From Ornithomonoglobus_A sp034090805 (lineage in GTDB: Bacteria > Bacillota > Clostridia > UBA1381), in the NCBI GenBank assembly GCA_034090805.1, contig JAXDRV010000067.1, positions 1 to 12,417 on the forward strand: DNA of 12,417 nucleotides, written 5' to 3'. Of this stretch, positions 1 to 5,212 are shown one piece after another; the stretch's first letter is position 1; each line of letters starts with the position of its first letter. Under the pieces are notes generated by a model. That model did no database searches. It worked only from the letters and a program-made list of their open reading frames with translations, and had not been told where the DNA came from. The position numbers and the translations under genes are program-made.

Positions 1-43
1 GTTCTCAAAATATTTATTTGGGCAGACTTTATCAATGCGAACT

Positions 44-66
44 GTGTAAAATCTCTGATTTTACAC
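44..66. repeat. Short perfect hairpin (10-bp stem, 3-nt loop)
   Basis: GTGTAAAATC at 44-53 is the exact reverse complement of 57-66, leaving a TCT loop. No T-run follows on either strand, so this is not a standard intrinsic terminator. It could be an operator, a transcript-end structure of a gene to the left of the window, or a small repeat. The function is unknown. Confidence 0.5.
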
Positions 67-97
67 GAAAAATTTTGACAATAGTCATAATTTTTCC

Positions 98-120
98 AAA
101 TGCGATTGAAAATCGCATTT
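98..120. repeat. Short perfect hairpin (10-bp stem, 3-nt loop)
   Basis: AAATGCGATT at 98-107 is perfectly complementary to AATCGCATTT at 111-120, with loop GAA. The geometry matches the hairpin at 44-66 (10-bp stem, 3-nt loop), but the sequence is unrelated. The arms end in AAA/TTT, giving at most a very short T-run on each strand, so a weak terminator is possible. An operator or structural role is equally open. Confidence 0.5.
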
Positions 121-150
121 GTTCAGTGAGCATTATATAACATACGGAGA

Positions 151-194
151 ATAAAAATGATACAGCGTTATGAATTTCGCTGTATCATTTTTAT
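151..194. terminator. Bidirectional intrinsic terminator, 17-bp stem
   Basis: The arms 151-167 and 178-194 are exactly complementary over 17 bp, with a 10-nt loop. The outer stem is A-rich on the left and T-rich on the right, so transcripts in either direction would carry a U-run. It probably ends a transcript entering from the left of the window and insulates the folC promoter that follows. Confidence 0.7.
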
Positions 195-227
195 TTTGTA
201 CTGTATAAATTTAATGCAGAAAGTTAC

Positions 228-255
228 TTTACAAAGATGAAGTTTGTGGTATAAT
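228..255 (+). promoter_or_regulatory. Sigma-A-type promoter with extended -10 (folC)
   Basis: The -35 TTTACA lies at 228-233 and the -10 TATAAT at 250-255, with a 16-nt spacer. TGG at 247-249 supplies an extended -10 TGn. Transcription would start near 262, giving a folC leader of about 240 nt that contains the hairpin 269-313 and the palindromic repeat 330-471. Confidence 0.7.
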
Positions 256-268
256 AGTATCAGCAAAT

Positions 269-313
269 CGTGTTCACATAAAATAGACGTTCGAATACAT
301 TTATATGAACACG
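269..313 (+). promoter_or_regulatory. Leader hairpin upstream of folC
   Basis: CGTGTTCACATAAA (269-282) pairs with 300-313 at 13 of 14 positions, with a 17-nt loop. It begins within about 10 nt of the predicted transcription start, so it would form a 5'-terminal stem-loop on the folC mRNA. No T-run follows and no known riboswitch motif is visible. mRNA stabilisation or operator function is possible. Confidence 0.45.
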
Positions 314-329
314 CCCTAATTAAAATATA

Positions 330-471
330 TAGGTGATTGTAAAACTCGAAATTTCCTCGGAATTTGAGAGTGTTTTTGAATTTGTTCGGACGAGTTACCG
401 CAAGGGATGTTTGAGTACGAATAAAATCAAAAATACTCTCAAATCCAAAACAGGCATTTTACAATTACCTA
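330..471 (+). repeat. Dispersed palindromic element, copy 1
   Basis: This 142-bp element has inverted ends TAGGTGATTGTAAAA (330-344) and its near-exact complement (457-471), 14 of 15 matching. Inner arms at 362-388 and 418-444 match at 24 of 27 positions around a 29-nt core that contains CC-GCAA-GG. A perfect 14-bp direct repeat, CCTAATTAAAATAT, flanks it at 315-328 and 468-481, overlapping the right end. It aligns without gaps to copy 3 (11811-11952) with about 20 mismatches; 381-425 is identical. It ends 28 nt before the folC start codon, so it would lie in the folC leader. A MITE-like mobile repeat or repeated structured RNA fits best. The frame from GTG 333 to TAA 476 is open, but without a good ribosome binding site I do not call it a gene. 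Confidence 0.8.
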
Positions 472-499
472 ATTAAAATATCACCAAGGAGCAAATCAC

Positions 500-1714
500 A
501 TGAACATATCACAGGCGCTTGAATATATTCATTCAATACCGAAATTTGTACGTCCGCTTGGGAATGCGGGGCTGGCGGGACTGCTTGACGCTCTCGGCAA
601 TCCGCATGAGCGGCTGCGGTTTATCCACATCGCCGGCACCAACGGCAAAGGCTCGACAGCCGCAATGACCGCAGAGATACTCCGCCGTGCCGGCTTTAAA
701 ACAGGTCTTTTCACCTCGCCGTTTATAGAGGTATTCAACGAACGCATAAAAATAAACGGCGAAAACATACCCGACAGCGACCTCGCCGCACTGACCGCAG
801 AGGTCAAAGCCTCCGCAGAAGAGGGCGGTCACTCCGTTTCGGAATTTGCTTTTATCACAGCCATGGCATTCTTGTATTTTTACAGAAAAAAATGCGGATA
901 TGTCGTACTCGAAACGGGCATGGGCGGCAGACTTGACGCAACAAACATAATCCCCGTTCCGGAGGTATCGGCAATCACGTCAATATCTCTTGACCATATG
1001 CAGTATCTCGGCGGTACGCTTGAGGAAATAGCCGCCGAAAAATGCGGAATCATCAAGGAAAACGGCATTGCCGTTGCATATCCCAACGACAGCGTAATGT
1101 CTGTAATAGAAAATCACGCCGCACAGCTTCATGCAGAGCTTATTAAATGCGAAAAAGCCGTTCCCTCGAAAAACGGCGGCTTTATATACAAGGGCAGGGA
1201 ATATCCTCTCGCTCTTAAGGGCGAGTATCAGCCGCAGAATGCAGCTCTTGTAATCGAGATAATAAACGTATTAAGGCGCAAAGGCGCCCAAATCAGCGAC
1301 AAGGCTGTTTTTGACGGCTTGTCGAATGTCACCTGGCCGGCAAGGTTTGAATTTCTGTCCGACAGGCTGATTATAGACGGCGGTCACAACATAGACGGCA
1401 TACGTGCTCTTAAGCGTTCGCTTCTGTCATTGGGCAGACCGGTAATAATCGTCATGGCAATGATGCAGGATAAAATGTGCGCCGAATGTGTTGCCGAGCT
1501 TGCGCCCGCAGCAAAGCATTTTATCGCAACGGAGCTTGATATGCCCCGATGTCTTGATGCGGAGTCGCTGCTCTCCATGGTGGGAAAGGGCGAATGTGTC
1601 GTGCCCTGTGCCAAGGCTGTTCAAAAGGCTCTTGACCTTGCGGATACAAATGATATTGTATGCGTATGCGGCTCTTTGTATCTTGCCGGTGAAATACGAA
1701 AAAAATTCAAATAA
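500..1714 (+). CDS. folC: Folylpolyglutamate synthase / dihydrofolate synthase
   Basis: This Mur-ligase-family enzyme uses ATP to add glutamate to folates; many bacterial FolC proteins also make dihydrofolate from dihydropteroate. The 404 residues are near the usual family length of about 420. The ATP-binding P-loop AGTNGKGST lies at residues 45-53, followed by the conserved LETGMGGRLDATN segment, SISLDHMQYLG, the EKCGIIK stretch that contains the family's modified lysine, and IDGGHN in the C-terminal domain. The start is supported by AAGGAG at 486-491, 8 nt before ATG. The gene appears monocistronic, with its own promoter at 228-255. Its last 8 bases overlap the end of the convergent response regulator gene. 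The assignment is firm; whether both activities are present cannot be read from sequence alone. Confidence 0.96.
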   Translation: MNISQALEYIHSIPKFVRPLGNAGLAGLLDALGNPHERLRFIHIAGTNGKGSTAAMTAEILRRAGFKTGLFTSPFIEVFNERIKINGENIPDSDLAALTAEVKASAEEGGHSVSEFAFITAMAFLYFYRKKCGYVVLETGMGGRLDATNIIPVPEVSAITSISLDHMQYLGGTLEEIAAEKCGIIKENGIAVAYPNDSVMSVIENHAAQLHAELIKCEKAVPSKNGGFIYKGREYPLALKGEYQPQNAALVIEIINVLRRKGAQISDKAVFDGLSNVTWPARFEFLSDRLIIDGGHNIDGIRALKRSLLSLGRPVIIVMAMMQDKMCAECVAELAPAAKHFIATELDMPRCLDAESLLSMVGKGECVVPCAKAVQKALDLADTNDIVCVCGSLYLAGEIRKKFK

Positions 1715-2378
1715 CCCCGGCTTTGTAGCCTACGCCTCTGACGGTGACTATAAAATTCCCCGCCCCGGCTGCCTTGAGCTTTTGGCGTATGGTTTTGATG
1801 TGCATATCAACAGTCCTTGTAACGCCCTCAAAATCATACCCCCAAACGGATGTCATCAGCATCTCACGTGTTACAACTCTGCCCGCATTTTTCATAAGCA
1901 GCTCAAGCACGTCAAACTCACGCATCGTAAGCTCAACCCTTTCGCCGTTTACTCTCACCTCACGTGACGGAATGTTCAGCGTAACCGCATCGACCGTCAC
2001 TGTATCCCCTTCGCCCGCACAGCTCCTGCGCAGCACCGCACGTATCCTCGATAAAAGCTCCATAACTCCGAACGGCTTTGTTATGTAATCATCCGCTCCC
2101 TCGTCAAGTCCTGTCACCTTGTCGATTTCCGAGGATTTTGCGGTTAGCAGTATTACCGGGATCTCTCTGCGCGCGCCCGATTTTAACTGCCGCAGATATT
2201 CGATTCCGTCAGTGTGCGGCAGCATCACGTCAAGCAGTATCAAATCGGGATTTCCTCCCGCAAACTCCACCTTGCTCGTTTCGGGAAATCCGACCGCATC
2301 ATAACCGCCCGATTTTAAAGCATATAAAATCAGCTCCCGTATTTCATCGTCGTCCTCTATGCAGAATATCTTTTTCAT
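1707..2378 (-). CDS. PhoB/PhoP-type response regulator (OmpR family)
   Basis: A 223-residue two-component regulator. The receiver domain (about 1-115) has the acidic pocket D9/D10, phosphoacceptor D50 in LLDVMLP, T79 and K101 in TKPF. A winged-helix DNA-binding domain (about 125-222) ends in the typical RTVDMHIKTIRQKL and VRGVGYKA segments. It is the last gene of the leftward phosphate block, 107 nt after phoU, so control of the pst genes is the natural inference. No histidine kinase lies beside it, which is unusual for a Pho regulator. GGGAG at 2389-2393 lies 10 nt before ATG. TTTACA-like direct repeats at 2453-2480 suggest autoregulation. The stop overlaps folC tail to tail, and no terminator is visible. 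The name phoP or phoB is plausible but not certain. Confidence 0.9.
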   Translation of the reverse strand: MKKIFCIEDDDEIRELILYALKSGGYDAVGFPETSKVEFAGGNPDLILLDVMLPHTDGIEYLRQLKSGARREIPVILLTAKSSEIDKVTGLDEGADDYITKPFGVMELLSRIRAVLRRSCAGEGDTVTVDAVTLNIPSREVRVNGERVELTMREFDVLELLMKNAGRVVTREMLMTSVWGYDFEGVTRTVDMHIKTIRQKLKAAGAGNFIVTVRGVGYKAGVI

Positions 2379-2418
2379 TTTTCCGTTGCTCCCGTTTTAA
2401 TTTATTTACATAAAAATA

Positions 2419-2445
2419 ATAGCACACTCCAACCGGGTGCGCTAT
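2419..2445 (-). terminator. Probable terminator after phoU
   Basis: On the minus strand ATAGCGCACCC (2445-2435) can pair with GAGTGTGCTAT (2429-2419), with one G-U pair and one mismatch, followed by a T-rich stretch (2418-2410). The G-U pair becomes an A-C mismatch on the plus strand, which favours leftward function. It would end or attenuate the pst-phoU transcript before the regulator gene. It overlaps the regulator's candidate -10, so it may instead be a leader structure. Confidence 0.5.
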
Positions 2446-2480
2446 CATATTTTGATAAAATTTTGTAAAATTTTCGTAAA
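2444..2480 (-). promoter_or_regulatory. Candidate Pho box and promoter of the response regulator gene
   Basis: Reading leftward, TTTACG (2480-2475), TTTACA (2469-2464) and TTATCA (2458-2453) recur with an exact 11-nt period. Known Bacillus PhoP boxes are TT(A/C/T)ACA-like direct repeats with about this period. A possible -10, TATGAT, follows at 2449-2444. The -35 spacing is poor (14 nt from TTTACA), as expected for an activator-dependent promoter. The arrangement is seen in the sequence; its use by this regulator is inferred. Confidence 0.45.
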
Positions 2481-2485
2481 GCCGA

Positions 2486-3142
2486 CTAAAGCAGCCGCAC
2501 ATCATTCAAAATCCCCGTATCGCAGAATATCGTCCATTCCGCAATGTTTACCGCATGATCTCCGATTTTTTCAAAGTGCTTTGCTATCATCAATAAATCT
2601 ATCATTCCGTCTGCGTCCGCATCGTTTCTCAATGCGGCGGCGGTTTCGTTTTTGACGTCATTGAACAAATCGTCAAGCTCATCGTCCTCAATAATAATGT
2701 GCTTTGCAAGCTCCGTATCGCCCTCGGTAAACGCTTTCACACATTCTCTTGCCATGCCCGCCGCACGCTCCGCCATTGCGTCTATGCGCACGCTTCTCGC
2801 CGCTGTTTTGCTCTCCGCAAGCCGCACCGCCAAGTCGGCTATGTCCGCTCCCTGATCGCCTATTCTTTCCATGTCACCGGCAACCTTAAGCGCCGCCGAT
2901 ACTTTCCGCAAATCTCCCGCAACGGGCTGCTGCCTTAAAAGTATCGTAAGAGCGTTTGATTGAATCGTCTGCTCAAGCTTGTTCACGCTGTAATCGTTTT
3001 TACTTACCTTTCTTGCCCTTTCCGCATCTCCGTTTCTGAACGCATCGATGCTTTCGGCAATCGCCTTTTCTATCATCGTGCCCATTTCGATAAACTCGTT
3101 ATGCAGCTCCTCAAGCTCGCTGTCAAATGTTTTTCTCGGCAT
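2486..3142 (-). CDS. phoU: Phosphate signalling protein PhoU
   Basis: PhoU is a cytoplasmic helical-bundle protein that couples the PstSCAB transporter to Pho two-component signalling and restrains phosphate uptake. The sequence has two three-helix PhoU repeats, with the typical opening FDSELEELHNEFIEMG, the metal-binding-type segment VAGDMERIGDQGADIADLA in the first half and AKHFEKIGDHAVNIAEW in the second. I place the start at the ATG at 3142 (MPRKTFD, 218 residues) because GGAGG at 3149-3153 lies 6 nt upstream and 218 residues is normal for PhoU. An ATG 6 nt further out directly abuts the GGAGG. A 57-nt upstream extension to 3199 is open but runs through a GC hairpin and has no ribosome binding site. 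It is the fifth pst-operon gene, after pstB. Confidence 0.95.
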   Translation of the reverse strand: MPRKTFDSELEELHNEFIEMGTMIEKAIAESIDAFRNGDAERARKVSKNDYSVNKLEQTIQSNALTILLRQQPVAGDLRKVSAALKVAGDMERIGDQGADIADLAVRLAESKTAARSVRIDAMAERAAGMARECVKAFTEGDTELAKHIIIEDDELDDLFNDVKNETAAALRNDADADGMIDLLMIAKHFEKIGDHAVNIAEWTIFCDTGILNDVRLL

Positions 3143-3156
3143 ATTCATCCTCCATT

Positions 3157-3173
3157 CCGCCGCCCTGCGGCGG
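3157..3173 (-). promoter_or_regulatory. GC-rich hairpin just before the phoU ribosome binding site
   Basis: CCGCCGC (3157-3163) pairs exactly with 3167-3173 around a 3-nt loop. It ends 3 nt upstream of the phoU GGAGG (3149-3153). There is no T-run, so it is not a terminator. It could affect phoU translation or set an mRNA processing end. This role is inferred. Confidence 0.45.
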
Positions 3174-3179
3174 CACAAA

Positions 3180-3284
3180 TCATAACGTGGAAAAGACACA
3201 AGCAGATTGCCTTCTTGAGGGACGATGGCGTATGTGTATACTCCAAGTCCCGAAAGAAGGTGAGATGCGCAGTGTATTTTTCAC
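3180..3284 (-). other. Possible 34-codon small ORF between pstB and phoU
   Basis: GTG at 3284-3282 is preceded by GGAGGG (3296-3291) at an ideal 6-nt spacing, and the frame runs 34 codons to TGA at 3182-3180. The start reads MKNTLRISPSFG and the peptide is basic (several R/H residues), with no signal peptide, membrane segment or recognised domain. The frame coincides almost exactly with the long imperfect hairpin 3184-3287, so the reading frame may be incidental to a structured element, or the RNA structure may control its translation. I do not recognise a product. Comparison with related pst operons would decide. Confidence 0.25.
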
Positions 3285-3287
3285 GTT
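3184..3287. repeat. Long imperfect palindrome between pstB and phoU
   Basis: The 104-nt segment folds end to end. AACGTG-AAAA at the left (3184-3194) matches TTTT-CACGTT at the right (3277-3287). Inside these are paired ACAC/GTGT, CCTTCTT/AAGAAGG, GGGAC/GTCCC (separated by opposed GA dinucleotides), TGG/CCA and GTAT/ATAC, closing near the centre. The sequence is unrelated to the 142-bp element family. It lies in the untranslated spacer of the pst transcript and could be an RNA processing or stabilising structure or a second family of palindromic repeat. No clear target-site duplication is visible. Confidence 0.6.
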
Positions 3288-3308
3288 AATCCCTCCAATC
3301 AATACATA

Positions 3309-4079
3309 TTATCCGAATCTTCCCGTTATGTAATCCTCTGTCCGCTTATCCTCCGGTCTTGAGAAAATCTTCTCCGTTCTGCCGAATTCCACCATCTCTC
3401 CGACAAGGAAAAATGCCGTATAATCAGCCACACGTGCCGCCTGCTGCATATTGTGCGTCACGATCGCAACGGTGTATTTTTTCTTCAGCTCCTCCATGAG
3501 TTCCTCTATCTTAAGCGTCGATATAGGGTCAAGCGCCGAGGTCGGCTCGTCCATAAGCAGCACCTCCGGCTCAACCGCAAGCGCACGTGCTATGCACAGC
3601 CTTTGCTGCTGCCCGCCGGAAAGTCCGAGTGCGTTTTTTTTGAGTCTGTCCTTTAATTCGTCCCATATTGCACCCTGCCTTAAGCTTTTTTCGACAATCT
3701 CGTCAAGACGCTTTTTATTCCGTATTCCATGAATACGAGGACCGTAGGCTATGTTGTCATATACGCTCATCGGAAACGGATTCGGCTGCTGAAACACCAT
3801 TCCCACTCTTTTCCGCAAAACCGTGGTGTCTACTCCCTTTCCGTATATATCCTCGCCGCCAAGCTCCACTTTCCCCTCTATTCTGACGTTTTCCACAAAA
3901 TCGTTCATTCTGTTAAGAGTTTTCAAAAACGTGGATTTTCCGCAGCCGGAGGGACCTATCATCGCCGTTATTTTGTTTTCGTGTATATTCATGCTCACGT
4001 CCTTGAGGGCATGATGCGCTCCGTAATAAAGATTAAGCTTCTCCGACTTCATCTTTACATTGCTGACTATATTAATCAT
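3309..4079 (-). CDS. pstB: Phosphate ABC transporter ATP-binding protein PstB
   Basis: The ATPase subunit drives high-affinity phosphate import at the inner face of the membrane, working as a dimer with PstA and PstC. The 256-residue length is typical. Walker A GPSGCGKST is at residues 42-50, the Q-loop at Q97-Q98, the signature LSGGQQQR at 153-160, Walker B VLLMDE at 173-178 and the H-loop histidine at H209. NRMND after Walker A is typical of PstB rather than other ABC ATPases. AAAGGAG at 4087-4093 lies 7 nt before ATG. A 245-nt spacer filled with palindromic elements separates it from pstA, which is unusual for a pst operon. A palindrome-containing spacer of 166 nt follows before phoU. Confidence 0.98.
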   Translation of the reverse strand: MINIVSNVKMKSEKLNLYYGAHHALKDVSMNIHENKITAMIGPSGCGKSTFLKTLNRMNDFVENVRIEGKVELGGEDIYGKGVDTTVLRKRVGMVFQQPNPFPMSVYDNIAYGPRIHGIRNKKRLDEIVEKSLRQGAIWDELKDRLKKNALGLSGGQQQRLCIARALAVEPEVLLMDEPTSALDPISTLKIEELMEELKKKYTVAIVTHNMQQAARVADYTAFFLVGEMVEFGRTEKIFSRPEDKRTEDYITGRFG

Positions 4080-4100
4080 GTTGTTTCTCCTTTCAAAAAG

Positions 4101-4220
4101 CAGATTACAATGTCGGTTTGGGATTTGAGAGTATTTTTGAATTTATTCGTACTCAAACATACCTTGTGGGAACTCGTCCGAACAAACTCAAATCCTATAA
4201 TTTTGGAAGAATTTGTAATG
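4101..4220 (-). repeat. Dispersed palindromic element, copy 2 (diverged, arm-deleted)
   Basis: Read leftward, this copy contains the shared core TTTGTTCGGACGAGTT, then CAAGG, ATGTTTGAGTACGAATAAA and the full right arm ending CTCTCAAATCC. About 12 bp of the left arm found in copies 1 and 3 is missing (GATTTGAG runs straight into TTTGTTCGG). The ends still pair (ATTACAA at 4104-4110 with TTGTAAT at 4213-4219), but their sequence differs from the other copies. No flanking direct repeat is apparent, consistent with an older insertion. It lies between pstA and pstB, about 21 nt before pstB and in the same orientation relative to that gene as copy 1 to folC. The exact outer limits are uncertain by several bases. 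Confidence 0.7.
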
Positions 4221-4234
4221 TTTATGATTAAGTT

Positions 4235-4310
4235 TTTGAGAGTTCCAAGCGAGAGCGAGGGTGTGTAGGTGGCGGTGTTCCTGCCGCCCCGTAATCAGAA
4301 ATATCTCAAA
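4235..4310 (-). repeat. Second structured intergenic element in the pstA-pstB gap
   Basis: TTTGAGA at 4235-4241 pairs exactly with TCTCAAA at 4304-4310, closing a segment whose interior has a GGCGG/CCGCC hairpin (4271-4275 with 4284-4288). The outer stem shares the TTTGAGAG/CTCTCAAA motif with the 142-bp family, but the interior is different. It abuts copy 2, so the pstA-pstB gap holds two structured elements in tandem. It may be a composite or a related repeat type. No gene is supported: the leftward frame is open from 4294 to a stop at 4078-4076 but has no usable start. Confidence 0.4.
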
Positions 4311-4324
4311 TTCCGAAACACACA

Positions 4325-5179
4325 TTATGATTCCGCCTTATCGGTTTTTTTCGCCGCAAGCCTTGCCGCCGTGTTTATTATAAATACAAGCACAAGCAGC
4401 ACAAGCGCCATTGAAAACGCATTTTCGGTATTTCCGTCCGCCATTTCAAGATACATTCCTATCGTAAGCGTTCCTCCCGACGAAAGTATGTGAGAAAAAA
4501 TCCCCTTAGGCAGAAGATACACACTTCCCGCAGTGAACAGCAGTGCCGCCGATTCTCCGACTATTCTGCCTATCGAAAGTATAACCGCCGTCACTATTCC
4601 GGGCATCGCCGACGGCAGAATGACCGTGCGTATCATATGCCACTTTCTCGCTCCCATGCCGAGTGCCGCCGTTCGGTAGCTTTCCGGCACAGCTCTTAAT
4701 GCCTCCTGCGTTGTCCGCACGATTATCGGCAGTATCATCAGCGTAAGCGTGAGCGCGCCGCACAGTATCGAAAATCCCAGGTGCAGCGTCTGTCCGAAAA
4801 ATACCATTCCGAACAAGCCGAAAATAATTGACGGTATACCCGACAGCGTTTCAGCCGCAAACTCAATTGCCGAAACCCACTTGCCGCCGCCGGCATACTC
4901 CGTAAGATATACCGCCGCACCTATTCCGATAGGTATCGCCGCTGCAAGTGTGATGATTATTATGTAAAGCGTATTCACCAAATATCCCAAAATACCGAAC
5001 GTGCCCTTTGCGGCACTTTTTACCGTGGTCAAAAATTCCGGGCTTATTCCTCCGATACCCTTGACCGCAACATAGCATATTATCCCCGCAAGCAGCAAAA
5101 CCGTCAAAGCACCGGAAAGATATACCAAGCCGCACAGCGCACCCTCAAGCGGCCGTTTCTTTTTTTCATAAATACTCAT
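4325..5179 (-). CDS. pstA: Phosphate ABC transporter permease PstA
   Basis: PstA is an integral membrane permease that pairs with PstC to form the phosphate channel. The 284 residues contain about six hydrophobic helices (first about 15-40). The large family-typical region FAAETLSGIPSIIFGLFG sits mid-protein. The cytoplasmic EAA-type coupling loop reads TQEALRAVPESYRTAALGMG and is followed by RKWHMIRTVILP, which contacts PstB. GRIVGESAALLFTAG is a further conserved PstA stretch. AAGGAG at 5190-5195 lies 10 nt before ATG. It follows pstC by 33 nt in the same operon. The separation from pstB by 245 nt of repeat sequence is the only odd feature. Confidence 0.97.
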   Translation of the reverse strand: MSIYEKKKRPLEGALCGLVYLSGALTVLLLAGIICYVAVKGIGGISPEFLTTVKSAAKGTFGILGYLVNTLYIIIITLAAAIPIGIGAAVYLTEYAGGGKWVSAIEFAAETLSGIPSIIFGLFGMVFFGQTLHLGFSILCGALTLTLMILPIIVRTTQEALRAVPESYRTAALGMGARKWHMIRTVILPSAMPGIVTAVILSIGRIVGESAALLFTAGSVYLLPKGIFSHILSSGGTLTIGMYLEMADGNTENAFSMALVLLVLVFIINTAARLAAKKTDKAES

Positions 5180-5212
5180 GTGAACGAAACTCCTTTCAGA
5201 AACTCAAGCCGC

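Noticed and set aside
75..103. Promoter starting with TTGACA at 75-80
   Set aside because: No acceptable -10 lies 16-18 nt downstream, and the stretch runs into a hairpin.
262..499. folC leader as a T-box or folate-type riboswitch
   Set aside because: No T-box antiterminator consensus or known riboswitch core is visible, and most of the leader is the dispersed repeat.
1488..1967. 159-codon plus-strand frame across the end of folC and the response regulator
   Set aside because: It lies out of frame over two well-supported genes, has no ribosome binding site and no recognisable domain.
3143..3199. N-terminal extension of PhoU to 3199
   Set aside because: No ribosome binding site; it covers a GC hairpin and makes the protein longer than usual. 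GGAGG is correctly spaced for the ATG at 3142.
4076..4294. Leftward open frame of about 72 codons through both pstA-pstB spacer elements, ending with a stop that overlaps the pstB start
   Set aside because: There is no ATG, GTG or TTG start with a ribosome binding site in its upstream part, and it merges two repeat-like segments.
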